From contig CBDAQC010000006.1 in NCBI GenBank assembly GCA_965198915.1, positions 310,001-374,000 of the forward strand: a stretch of DNA of 64,000 bases, in the 5' to 3' direction. Under the pieces are notes generated by a model. That model was not told where the DNA came from. It was given only the letters and a program-made list of their open reading frames with translations, and did no database searches. Made by a program: the position numbers and the translations under genes. Positions 43,059 to 52,070 of this stretch are shown piece after piece. How positions within the stretch are numbered: the stretch's first letter is position 1; each line of letters starts with the position of its first letter. The stretch is from BOG-908 sp965198915. Its GTDB lineage: Bacteria; Pseudomonadota; Alphaproteobacteria; Acetobacterales; Acetobacteraceae.

Positions 43059-44129
43059 CTACTTCGCCAAGAACGCCGCCACATGCGTGTTGATAAACGC
43101 AGCATCGTCCGGACTGGCCCCAGCCCCCGCCGGATGCCCCCATAACGAAGGTATCGGCAGCAGCGTGCAATGCGCGATGAACTTCGCCTCGTACGCCGCA
43201 TCCTCTACGGGGAAATACAGATCCGTGGCGGACGGCATGTACAGCACCGGCACCTTGATCGAGCGCAGCGCCGCTTCCGTGTCACCGCCGAACGGCTTGG
43301 TGCCGCCCACGTCATGCGCGCGCCAGGTGCGCATCTGCAGGATCAGGTTGTTGGCGTCGGCACCTTTGAAGAACTCGGTCTTGTACTTGTCGACCGCCTG
43401 TTGCAGCGTGGCGCCCTGTGGCACGTCGGCACGCCACAACTCGCGGCGCCACCATTCCTGCGAGTACAGCCAGCCGAGCCAGACGAGCGCGGTCGCCTCG
43501 ATGCCGGCGGTGGGCTCCTTGGTGTAGTCGCCGCCGCGGAACGCCGGGTCGAGCGTCAGCGTGGCGATCTGCCCGTCCAGCCGGACGATGCCGTGGCCGT
43601 AGGTGCGCGCGGTGCCCGACGTGGCGACAATGCGGTCCATGAAGTCCGGATAGCTGACCGCCCATTGGAACGCCTGTTGCGCCCCCATCGAGAACCCGAT
43701 CACCGCGCGCAGGTGGCGCACGTGCAACTGCTCGGTCAGCAGGCGATGCACCGCCGCCACGTTGTCGCGTATCGTGGTGACCGGGAAGTGCGGGCCGTGG
43801 AGCGGCGCCTTCGTGTTGCTGGGCGAGGAGGAACGTCCGTTGCCGAACAGCTCGCTCATGACAAGGAAATATTTGGCGGGATCGAGCGCGCGGCCCGGGC
43901 CGATCAGCCAGTCATAGCCCGTCATGTCTGCCATGTAGTGCGACGGCAGGAGTATCGCGTTGTCGCCGGCCGCGTTCAGCGTGCCGTAGGTGCCGTAAGT
44001 GATATGCGCCTCCGGCAGCACGGTGCCGCTTTCGGTGGAGAAGTCGTGCAAGGTGAACTCATGCTGCACGGGGGCGGCCGCCGCGGTGGAGATCGTGGCC
44101 AGGCAGGCCAGGGCCAGGGTACTTTTCAT
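43059..44129 (-). CDS. Exported alpha/beta hydrolase of homoserine acetyltransferase (MetX-like) family
   Basis: 356 residues. Signal peptide about 1-19. GFSMGAQQA gives the nucleophile Ser147; SATDLYFP the acid and SLWGHPAGAG the His. SELFGNGRSSSPSN matches the MetX-like oxyanion region. True MetX is cytoplasmic, so an exported member is probably an esterase or hydrolase with another substrate. Confidence 0.8.
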   Translation of the reverse strand: MKSTLALACLATISTAAAAPVQHEFTLHDFSTESGTVLPEAHITYGTYGTLNAAGDNAILLPSHYMADMTGYDWLIGPGRALDPAKYFLVMSELFGNGRSSSPSNTKAPLHGPHFPVTTIRDNVAAVHRLLTEQLHVRHLRAVIGFSMGAQQAFQWAVSYPDFMDRIVATSGTARTYGHGIVRLDGQIATLTLDPAFRGGDYTKEPTAGIEATALVWLGWLYSQEWWRRELWRADVPQGATLQQAVDKYKTEFFKGADANNLILQMRTWRAHDVGGTKPFGGDTEAALRSIKVPVLYMPSATDLYFPVEDAAYEAKFIAHCTLLPIPSLWGHPAGAGASPDDAAFINTHVAAFLAK

Positions 44130-44233
44130 CGAGCGCTCCGCTGTTGCCGCACAAAAGCAGCAAACCGCCCCGTTCCGCGACGGCGCAGGTCCAAGCTTTT
44201 GCCTCGTTTCCTGAAATGACGGTGTTGCTCAGC

Positions 44234-44722
44234 TTACGCCGCCGGGCGCCCGCCGGAGGACAGGGACTGCATCGCGGCCAGCACCTCGGCCGCATGGCCC
44301 TCCACCTTCACCTTCGGCCAGGCGCGGCTGATGCGTCCGTCCGCGCCCACAAGGAAGGTGGCGCGCTCGATGCCCATGTATTTCCGCCCGTACATGGATT
44401 TTTCCACCCAGACGCCGTACGCCTCGGTCAGCGCACCTGCCTCATCCGAGGCCAGCGGAAACGCCAGCCCGTATTTCGCGGCGAACTTGTCCAGCGCGCG
44501 GACCGGATCGCGCGAGACGCCGATCACCTCCAGACCGAGCCCGCCCAGTTGCGGCAAGGCTTCCTGGAACGCGCAGGCCTCCTTGGTGCAACCGGACGTG
44601 TCGGCCTTCGGGTAGAAATACAGCAGATAGGGGCGGCCTTTCAGGGCGGCGGCACTGACGGTCCGGCCTTGGCTGGCGGGGAGGGTGAAGTCGGGGGCTT
44701 GGGCGCCTTCGGTCAGGCTCAT
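44234..44722 (-). CDS. bcp: Thioredoxin-dependent thiol peroxidase, BCP/PrxQ
   Basis: 162 residues. APDFTLP, YFYPKADTSGCTKEAC with the peroxidatic Cys in TSGCTKEAC (resolving Cys five residues on), and KSMYGRKYMGIER are diagnostic. Removes peroxides. ATG 44722; a longer open frame upstream is only repeat translation. Confidence 0.95.
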   Translation of the reverse strand: MSLTEGAQAPDFTLPASQGRTVSAAALKGRPYLLYFYPKADTSGCTKEACAFQEALPQLGGLGLEVIGVSRDPVRALDKFAAKYGLAFPLASDEAGALTEAYGVWVEKSMYGRKYMGIERATFLVGADGRISRAWPKVKVEGHAAEVLAAMQSLSSGGRPAA

Positions 44723-44745
44723 GAGAGGGGCTTTCGGAGGCAAGG

Positions 44746-44881
44746 AAGAAAGGAAGACCTTCTTTTTTGAAAAAAAAAAGCAAAAAACTTTTGATCCGCT
44801 GTCGCGCAGCTGTCCTTCAGCCGCCGACAGGGAGCCAAAGTTTTTTGCTTCTTTTTTCAAAAAAGAAGGCCTTTCTTCCTT
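44746..44881. repeat. Family A repeat, paired arms
   Basis: Forward arm 44753-44793, then CGCTGTCGCGCAGCTG; inverted arm 44823-44876 preceded by CAGCCGCCGACAGGGAG. It lies between bcp and glnE. Confidence 0.9.
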
Positions 44882-47557
44882 CTACACCACACCCACAATC
44901 CGCGTAAAAACCTCCCGCACCCCACCCGCCAGCTCTTCCAGGTCCACCCCACCCAGCGCCTCCGCCAAGCGCGCTTCCACAGCGGGCGGCAGCACCACCG
45001 GGATGCTCCGCCCCAGCGTGATCCGCAGCAGACCCTGCACCGTCCGCCAGGCGGCGTCCGCGCGTATCAGCAGGCCGGCATCCGCCGGCGCCAGGAACCC
45101 CGCGGCCGCCAGGTTGGCCAGCGCCGTGCGCGTGGTGGGCGACAGCAGCTTCGGCGTGCGCGCGTGGCGCAACTGCAGCGCCTGGGCGATGAACTCCACC
45201 TCGATCAGCCCGCCGGCGCGGTGCTTCACATCCCAGGCGGCCGGATGGCGCTGTTCCGCCACCTGGCGACGCCGCATGGCCAGCGTGTCGGGCAGCGCCA
45301 GCGCCGGGTCACCCTGCGTCAGCGCGGCGCGAATGGCGGCTTGCACGCGATGGCGCAACCCGGCCGGGCCGGCCACCACGCGGGCGCGGGTCAGCGCCAG
45401 GCGCTCCCACGTCCAGGCGCTTTCGCGGTGGTAGCGGGCGAAGGCGGACAGCGAGACAGCGACGGGACCTTTGCCGCCGGAGGGGCGCAGCCGCATGTCC
45501 ACGTCGTACAGCTTGCCGTCCCGCGTGGGCACGGTCAGCGCCGCCACCAGCGCATGGGCGGCGCGGGTGAAATACTGGCTGGGCGCCAGGCGCACCGCAC
45601 CCGTGCTCTCGGTGGCGTCCGCCGGATGATCGTAGACCAGCATCAGGTCCAGGTCGGAGCCGGCCATCATCTCGCGCCCGCCGGCCTTGCCGAGCGCCAC
45701 CACCGCCAGGCCGCCGCCGCGCAGCCGCCCGTAGCGGCGCGTATGTTCGGCCAGGACCAGCGGCAGGATCTGGATGATCGCCGCTTCGGCGAGCGCGGTG
45801 CGCGCCAGGCCTGCCGCGTCCTGGCAGATGCGGCCGTCCAGCTCGGCCACCGCCAGGCGGAACTCCTCGCCGCGCACGAAACGGCTGGCGATCGCCAGCG
45901 CCTCGTCCGGCGCGCGCGAGTCGCCTAGCTGGGCGGCGAGCGAGGCGGAAGGTGCCGCGTCGATGTCCTGCGGGGCCACCAGCCCTTCCAGCGCGGCGGG
46001 CACCGCGGCCAGGTGGTCGGCCAGGCTGGGTGCCGCGCCCAGCACGCCGCACAGCCGGTCCAGCAGCGCCGGGTTGTGGCGCAGCAGCGAGAAGAGCTGC
46101 ACGCCGGCCGGCAGGCGGTGGATGAACTCGTCCAGCCTGGTCCACACCGCTTCCGCGTCCGGCTGGCGTTCCACCGCTTCGGTCAGCGCCGGCAGCAGCT
46201 CGCCCAGCAACGCGCGCGCCCGTTCGGTGCGCAGCGCGCGTGGCCGGCCGGCGAGCCAGGCGTGCCAGGGCGGCGGGACACCGGTCGCGGCCTCCACCGC
46301 CAAGACGGGCGGCGGCTGGCCCAAATCGGGCGGCGTGCCCGGCTGTTCCAGCAGGCCCGCGAAGATGGCGTGCACCCGCTCCAAATGGCCCAGCAGGTGC
46401 GTGGCGAGCGTGTGCGCGTCCGCCTCCCCCATGAACGCGGCGAACGCAGCCAGGCCGTCCGGCGTGGCGGGCAGGCTGTGGGTCTGCTGGTCGGCCACCA
46501 TCTGCAGCCGGTGCTCGGTGCGGCGCAGCACGTCATAAGCGGCGGACAGATCGGCCAGATGCGGCTGCGGCAGGTGGCCGGCGCGGGCCAGGGCGACCAG
46601 CGCGTCCTGCGTGGCGGGTGCGCGCAGCGCCGGGTTCCGCCCGCCCCAGACAAGCTGCAGCATCTGCGCGCAGAACTCGATCTCCCTTATGCCGCCCTGC
46701 CCCAGTTTCAGGTCGTGGCCCAGCAGCCGCTGCGCCGGCGGGCCGTCCGCGCGCAGGGCCGCGCCCTTGTGGCCGTCCATGCGGCGTTTCATCGCGCGTA
46801 TGTCGGCGATGGCGGCGAAATCCAGGTGGCGGCGCCAGACGAACGGCCGGATTGCGTCCAGGAAGCGGCGGCCCAACGCCAGGTCGCCCGCCACCGGCCG
46901 CGCCTTTATCATCGCCGCGCGTTCCCAGGTGTGCGCGGCGCCCTCGTAATAGGCCAGCGCGGTGGGCAGGGAGACGGCGGGCGGCGTGGAGGCGGGGTCC
47001 GGGCGCAGGCGCAGATCCGTGCGGAACACGTAGCCGCCGGCGTCGCGCTGGGCCATCAGGGTCACGAGGTCGCGTGCGAGACGGACGAAGATGGCGCCCA
47101 GCGCATCCGCGTTATAGGCATGGGGTTCGGGGTCGAAGACGAGGATGAGGTCCACATCGCTGGAAAAATTGAGCTCCCGCGCGCCGAGCTTGCCCATGGC
47201 GAGCACGGTGAAGCCGGAGCCCCGCTGCGGGGCGGCCGGGTGCGGCAGGCGCAGGTCCCCGCGATCGTGCGCGGCGCGCAGCAGGTGGGCCACCGCCACG
47301 CGCAGCGCGCCTTCGGCCAGGTCCGACAGGGCGCCGGTCACCTGACCCAGCGTCCAGAGACCCTCGATGTCCGCGGTGGCCGCCGCCAGCGCCACGCGCC
47401 GCTTGGCGGTGCGCAGCAGGGAAGCCGTCTGCGCGCGGGCGAGCGTGGGCGATACGTTGGCCAGCAGCCCGAGTGCGAGGTCGCACGCGGCATCGGGGCC
47501 GGCAGCGAGCGCTTCGGGTTCCTGCTGGGCCAGCCAGGCGAGGTAGGGGGAGTGCAT
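44882..47557 (-). CDS. glnE: Glutamine synthetase adenylyltransferase/deadenylylase
   Basis: 891 residues, bifunctional regulator of glutamine synthetase. Two nucleotidyltransferase domains are seen: AMGKLGARELNFSSDVDLI near 120 and ALGKAGGREMMAGSDLDLM near 640, each followed by a helical GlnD-type domain. N-terminal half removes AMP, C-terminal half adds it. Divergent from the AsmA-like gene. Confidence 0.95.
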   Translation of the reverse strand: MHSPYLAWLAQQEPEALAAGPDAACDLALGLLANVSPTLARAQTASLLRTAKRRVALAAATADIEGLWTLGQVTGALSDLAEGALRVAVAHLLRAAHDRGDLRLPHPAAPQRGSGFTVLAMGKLGARELNFSSDVDLILVFDPEPHAYNADALGAIFVRLARDLVTLMAQRDAGGYVFRTDLRLRPDPASTPPAVSLPTALAYYEGAAHTWERAAMIKARPVAGDLALGRRFLDAIRPFVWRRHLDFAAIADIRAMKRRMDGHKGAALRADGPPAQRLLGHDLKLGQGGIREIEFCAQMLQLVWGGRNPALRAPATQDALVALARAGHLPQPHLADLSAAYDVLRRTEHRLQMVADQQTHSLPATPDGLAAFAAFMGEADAHTLATHLLGHLERVHAIFAGLLEQPGTPPDLGQPPPVLAVEAATGVPPPWHAWLAGRPRALRTERARALLGELLPALTEAVERQPDAEAVWTRLDEFIHRLPAGVQLFSLLRHNPALLDRLCGVLGAAPSLADHLAAVPAALEGLVAPQDIDAAPSASLAAQLGDSRAPDEALAIASRFVRGEEFRLAVAELDGRICQDAAGLARTALAEAAIIQILPLVLAEHTRRYGRLRGGGLAVVALGKAGGREMMAGSDLDLMLVYDHPADATESTGAVRLAPSQYFTRAAHALVAALTVPTRDGKLYDVDMRLRPSGGKGPVAVSLSAFARYHRESAWTWERLALTRARVVAGPAGLRHRVQAAIRAALTQGDPALALPDTLAMRRRQVAEQRHPAAWDVKHRAGGLIEVEFIAQALQLRHARTPKLLSPTTRTALANLAAAGFLAPADAGLLIRADAAWRTVQGLLRITLGRSIPVVLPPAVEARLAEALGGVDLEELAGGVREVFTRIVGVV

Positions 47558-47568
47558 CAGGACGGAAC

Positions 47569-47612
47569 CAGGGCCTTCTTTTTCGTGGAAGAAGACGCGA
47601 AAAAAGCCAGCT
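47569..47612 (+). repeat. Family A repeat, worn forward arm
   Basis: AGGGCCTTCTTTTTCGTGG, then GACGCGAAAAAAGCC, in the divergent gap before the AsmA-like gene. Confidence 0.5.
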
Positions 47613-47697
47613 CCGCCATTGCCGTGCCCTTGACCGACGGTTTACGCCGGGCAGACGCTCTTCGGTCCTGGTCCGCACGATAGGACTGCCCGCTTAT

Positions 47698-50600
47698 TTG
47701 AAGCCCCTCTCTCATCTCGCGCATCTGGTAGCCGAAGCGCTGCTGGGCATCCTCGCCGTCGCCGCACTCGCCGCCTGCGTGCTGCTGTGGCGGCTGGCGG
47801 AGGGGCCGCTGGACGTGACCTGGCTGCTGCGCCGGGAACCCGCGCTGCTCGGCTCGGACCTCCGCGTGGGGCAGGCCGCCCTGGCGCTGCGGGGCAGCGG
47901 CTCCGCGCTGGACGTGACAATGCGGGACCTCGCCTACAGCGCCCGGGACGGCAGCCTGCGCGCAAATTTGCCACAGGCGCGCCTGCTGCTGTCCGCACGC
48001 GCGCTGGTGCTGGGCCGGATCGAGCCGCGCGCCATCGATATAGACGGCGGCGACGTCACCCTGCGCCGCACCGCGCAGCCGGGCAGCGCGGGCGCGCCCG
48101 ATCTGTCCCGCCTGACGGCAGCCCTGCAGCATGTGCGCGTGCACGACGTCCGCGTGCAGGTGACAGGGGCGGAACCGGGCGTGGACCTGGTGGCGCCGCA
48201 GGTGGATTTGGATCTGTCCCGGCTCGGCGATGGCGGGATTGGCGGACACACGAAGGCGGCGCTGCAAGTGGGGGAAGCCCGGTGCACGCTGGACGCCCAG
48301 GCGGAGCTGCGCGGCGGCGGCGCCCAGGTGACCGCTACGGCCACGCCTATCTCGCCTGCCGTGCTGGCGGGACTGGCGCCGGAGCTGTCCGGCCTGTCCG
48401 CCGTGGACGCGCCGGTGCAGCTCGCTTTGCAGGCGACGCTCGGGCCTGGCCTGCAGCTCGCCGCCGCGCGGCTGGACGTCTCGGCCAGTGCCGGCACGCT
48501 GCACGCCGCGCGCGGCACCGTGAAGCTGGCCAGCCTGGCAGCCGTGCTGACGGCGCGGCCGTCCGAGCTGCGGCTGGAGTCGTTGCGGGCGGCACTGGCG
48601 CCCTCCGGTCCGGCGCACGGCCCGGCGCCGGTCGTCACCGGCACCGCATCGGCCACGCGCGCCGCCGGACGGGCGCATGCCGTCTTCAGCCTGCAGGTGG
48701 ATGGCCTGCCGTTGGCCGATCTTGGCCAGTACGTGCCGGACGGCGTGGGCGGCGGCGCCCGGCCCTGGCTGATCGAGAACGTGCCGGAGGGACGCGCGCA
48801 TGACGCGCAGGTCAGCGGCGCCCTGGATGCGGCAGGCGACCTGTCCGGGCTGCGCCTGACCACGCTGACAGGCAGCCTGTCGGCGGACGACGTGACGCTG
48901 TTCTGGCTGCGGCCGATCCCCGGCCTGACGCATGGGCGCGCCAGGCTGGTCATCCAGAACCCGGACTCGATCGTCGTGACAATGGATCGCGGCGGCCAGA
49001 ACAACCTGGTCCTGGCGCCCGGCTCGTTCATCCACATGACCGGGCTGACCCAGAAGGACCAGCTCAGCGACATCGAGGTGGGGCTGTCCGGCTCCTTGCC
49101 GGACGCGCTGGGCCTGCTGAACCACCCGCGGCTGCACCTGCTGGACCGCGGCGGCTTTCAGGCGGTGGGCGCGCAGGGCCAGGCGGTGGCGAAGCTTAGC
49201 CTGCACGTGCCGCTGGATGTGCACGTGACGATGGAGCAGATCGCCATCAGCGCGTCCGCCACGCTGTCCGGGGTGCATCTGGGCCGGATCGCCGCCGGGC
49301 GGGACCTGGATGACGGCGCGATCAAGCTGCACGTGACCGGCGACGGCATGTCCGCTTCAGGCACCGGCGCGGTGGCCGGCATACCGGCCGCGCTTGGCCT
49401 GACGATGGATTTCCGCGGCGGGCCGCCCGGCCAGTTGCTGCAGCATGTCACCGCAGATGGCGACGCCACCGCTGCCCAGATGCGCGCGGCCGGCGCCCCT
49501 GCGGCGGCTGTCGGCCTGCTCACCGATGGCAAGGCCGGCCTGCACGTGGACTATGCAGGGCTGCGGAACGGCACCTCCACGCTGCAGATCGAGGCGGACC
49601 TGGCGCAGGCTGCCCTGGGTACGCCGCTCGGCTGGTCCAAGCCGATTGGGCAAGCGGCGGGGTTGGGCGGACGGGCGACGCTCGACCACGGACGGCTGAC
49701 CAGCGTGGACCATCTGCACGCGGACGGGCCGGGGCTGGCGATTGTCAGCCGCACCGAGATAGACGGCGCGCACCGGACGCTTGTGCTGGACCGGCTGGAG
49801 ATCGGCCGCACCCAGGCGCATGGCCGGATCGGCTTCCCCGAAGCCGCGGGTGCGCCGGTGCAGGTGGAGATGTCCGGCCTGATGCTGGACCTGTCCTCGC
49901 AACTGAACCAGCCGGCCAACGACAAGCCGGCGGGCGCCCCGCCGCCGCCGGCCGCGCCGGACAAGCCCGGCCAGGCCTGGGCGGCGAAGCTGGCTTTCGA
50001 CAAGGTGCAGTTGTCCCGCGGCAGGATCCTGTCCCCGCTCACGCTGGATGCGGCCAGCGACGGGCTGCACATCCTGCACGCCCACGTCCGCGCCGGCGCG
50101 CAAGGCGACCTGGCGGTGGACATCACGCCGCAGCCCGGCGGGCGCAGCCTGGCGATTTCCTCGGGCGACGCGGGCGCGGCGCTGCGCGCCCTGGGGGTGG
50201 CGGACAACCTGGCCGGCGGGAGGCTGGTGCTGGCCGGCGCCTATGACGACACCAAGCCGGGCGCGCCGCTCAGCGGCACGGCAACACTGACTGAGTTCAA
50301 CCTGCGCACCGCACCGGCGATCGGCCGGCTGCTGCAGGCAATGACCCTGTACGGCGTTCTGGACGTGCTGCGCGGCCCCGGCCTGCATTTCTCCCGCATG
50401 GTGGCGCCGTTCGGCTGGCACGACCAGGTTCTGCACCTGGCCAACGCGCGCGCGTTCTCCTCCTCGCTGGGCATCACCGCGCAGGGCGACCTGGATTTGC
50501 GCCAGCGCACGGCGGACGTGACCGGCACGGTGGTGCCCGCCTATTTCTTCAACCAGTTGCTGGGTGACCTGCCCGTGGTGGGGCGGATATTCTCGCCGGA

Positions 50601-50748
50601 GAAGGGTGGCGGCGTGTTCGCGGCGCGCTACTCGGTGCGGGGAAAGCTTAGCGATCCGAAGGTGGGGGTTAATCCGCTGGCGGCGCTTACGCCGGGGTTT
50701 TTGCGGGAGGGGTTCGGGCTTTTTCGGCGCCGGCCGGTTTCGCAGTGA
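47698..50748 (+). CDS. AsmA-like / DUF3971 envelope protein
   Basis: About 1016 residues from a TTG start at 47698; no ATG or good ribosome site is seen and the start is uncertain. One N-terminal membrane helix (about 17-38: LLGILAVAALAACVLLWRLA), then a long periplasmic beta-rich region and an AsmA-like C terminus (GRIFSPEKGGGVFAARYSVR, KVGVNPLAALTPGFLREGF). Such proteins are large inter-membrane phospholipid-transport or envelope-integrity proteins (YhdP/TamB relatives). Followed by a GC-rich repeat. Confidence 0.8.
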   Translation: MKPLSHLAHLVAEALLGILAVAALAACVLLWRLAEGPLDVTWLLRREPALLGSDLRVGQAALALRGSGSALDVTMRDLAYSARDGSLRANLPQARLLLSARALVLGRIEPRAIDIDGGDVTLRRTAQPGSAGAPDLSRLTAALQHVRVHDVRVQVTGAEPGVDLVAPQVDLDLSRLGDGGIGGHTKAALQVGEARCTLDAQAELRGGGAQVTATATPISPAVLAGLAPELSGLSAVDAPVQLALQATLGPGLQLAAARLDVSASAGTLHAARGTVKLASLAAVLTARPSELRLESLRAALAPSGPAHGPAPVVTGTASATRAAGRAHAVFSLQVDGLPLADLGQYVPDGVGGGARPWLIENVPEGRAHDAQVSGALDAAGDLSGLRLTTLTGSLSADDVTLFWLRPIPGLTHGRARLVIQNPDSIVVTMDRGGQNNLVLAPGSFIHMTGLTQKDQLSDIEVGLSGSLPDALGLLNHPRLHLLDRGGFQAVGAQGQAVAKLSLHVPLDVHVTMEQIAISASATLSGVHLGRIAAGRDLDDGAIKLHVTGDGMSASGTGAVAGIPAALGLTMDFRGGPPGQLLQHVTADGDATAAQMRAAGAPAAAVGLLTDGKAGLHVDYAGLRNGTSTLQIEADLAQAALGTPLGWSKPIGQAAGLGGRATLDHGRLTSVDHLHADGPGLAIVSRTEIDGAHRTLVLDRLEIGRTQAHGRIGFPEAAGAPVQVEMSGLMLDLSSQLNQPANDKPAGAPPPPAAPDKPGQAWAAKLAFDKVQLSRGRILSPLTLDAASDGLHILHAHVRAGAQGDLAVDITPQPGGRSLAISSGDAGAALRALGVADNLAGGRLVLAGAYDDTKPGAPLSGTATLTEFNLRTAPAIGRLLQAMTLYGVLDVLRGPGLHFSRMVAPFGWHDQVLHLANARAFSSSLGITAQGDLDLRQRTADVTGTVVPAYFFNQLLGDLPVVGRIFSPEKGGGVFAARYSVRGKLSDPKVGVNPLAALTPGFLREGFGLFRRRPVSQ

Positions 50749-50755
50749 GACAAGG

Positions 50756-50807
50756 AAGGTTGGGGCTCTGCCCCAAACCCCGCTGGGGCCTTGGCCCCAG
50801 ACCCCAC
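50756..50807 (-). repeat. Family B GC-rich hairpin repeat
   Basis: TTGGGGCTCTGCCCCAA, then GGGGCCTTGGCCCC, the inverse of the element at 25846, between the convergent AsmA-like and Dyp peroxidase genes. Confidence 0.85.
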
Positions 50808-50846
50808 TTCTCAGGGCCGCGCAGAGCTTCTGGCTTTGCCTGAGGG

Positions 50847-52070
50847 TCAGGCAAACAACCCGCCCCCGATCACTCCCCCCGCCGCCACCCCGGGCGGCAC
50901 GGCGAACAACCCGCTCGCGGTATGCGTCACGAACTGGTTCAGCATGTCGAACTTCGCCATGCGCTCGAATATCTTGCTGAACTGCGTGCGCGGGTCCTTC
51001 TGATACGCCAGGAACAGCAGGCCCGCATCGTATTCCATCGCCTGGCGCCAGGGCGGCCAGCGCTCGGCGGTAAAGCTCACCCCGTCATTGTAGCTGTAGC
51101 CGCGGCGGAAAATGCGGGCGCCGGTGGACGCCACGCTCGCCAGGCGGATGTGGGCGTTCTCCGCAATCACCGGATTGCCGTCCGCATCCTCGGCGGCGAG
51201 ATCCTCCGGATCGTGTTCGCGGCGGGCGCCCAGGGCCGCGCCTTCGCCCTTGCTGCGGCCCATCGTCTGCTCCTGGAACGCCACGGGCGTGCGGTCCCAG
51301 TGCTCCAGCGCGATGCGTATGCGCCGTGCCACGAGGTAGGTGCCGCCTCGCATCCAGTCCGGGCCCTCCGCGCCGGCCCAGACCACGGCGTCCATGTCCG
51401 CGGGCGCGGCAGGGTTTGCGTTGTTGCTGCCGTCCCGGAAGCCCATCAGGTTGCGCGGCGTCTGCGCCTGCGGCTGCGGGATGAAGCCGGCCTGCACCCA
51501 GCGTATGTCGGCCACGCCATAGGCCAGCCGGGCCAGCTGGCGGACTGCGTGGAAGGCGGTTTGCGGGTCCTCGGCACAGGCCTGCACGCTGAGGTCGCCG
51601 TCGCTGCGCGCCGGCTGCAACTGGTCTCCGGTGAAACGCGGCAGGTCCGCCAGCGCCGGCGGCCGGCGCGCCGCCAGGCCGTAGCGGTCCTGGCCGTCCT
51701 TGGTGAACAAAGTCGGGCCGAAGCCGAAGGTCAGCGTCAGGCGGGACGGCGCCATGCCCAGCACGTCGCCGGAATCGGCATCGGCCGGCTGGCCCGCGCA
51801 CAGCCGTGCGGCGGCCACCGTCCAGCGCGCCAGCAGGGCCTGCACCTCCTGCCGCTTGGCCGTGGTCAGGTCAAAGGCCGCGAAATAGGTGTGCGCCTGC
51901 TGCGGCGTGGTGATGCCGGGCTGGTGGGCGCCGTGGAACGCCACGAACGGGTCCGGCGTGTCACGCGTGACGTTCTGTGCCGCGGCCGGACGCAGCGCCG
52001 CGGCGGCCGCCGCCAGTCCGGCGGTGGCCCCCAGGAAGCCGCGCCGCGATGCCATCGGGCAGCCGCTCAC
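50847..52070 (-). CDS. Tat-exported Dyp-type haem peroxidase (EfeB-like)
   Basis: 407 residues. Twin-arginine signal SRRGFLGATAGLAAAAAAL at the N terminus. GFRDGSNN is the GxxDG motif with the catalytic Asp; a later EHDPEDL and HIRLAS region supplies the haem-ligand His typical of the family. It works in the periplasm. The start is GTG 52070, overlapping the NHL gene stop (GTGA), or ATG 52055. No EfeU/EfeO genes adjoin, so an iron-uptake role is not supported. Confidence 0.88.
   Translation of the reverse strand: MSGCPMASRRGFLGATAGLAAAAAALRPAAAQNVTRDTPDPFVAFHGAHQPGITTPQQAHTYFAAFDLTTAKRQEVQALLARWTVAAARLCAGQPADADSGDVLGMAPSRLTLTFGFGPTLFTKDGQDRYGLAARRPPALADLPRFTGDQLQPARSDGDLSVQACAEDPQTAFHAVRQLARLAYGVADIRWVQAGFIPQPQAQTPRNLMGFRDGSNNANPAAPADMDAVVWAGAEGPDWMRGGTYLVARRIRIALEHWDRTPVAFQEQTMGRSKGEGAALGARREHDPEDLAAEDADGNPVIAENAHIRLASVASTGARIFRRGYSYNDGVSFTAERWPPWRQAMEYDAGLLFLAYQKDPRTQFSKIFERMAKFDMLNQFVTHTASGLFAVPPGVAAGGVIGGGLFA

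Noticed and set aside
44234..44860. Longer bcp starting at 44860
   Set aside because: The added 46 residues are translated repeat arms; ATG 44722 gives the normal BCP N terminus.
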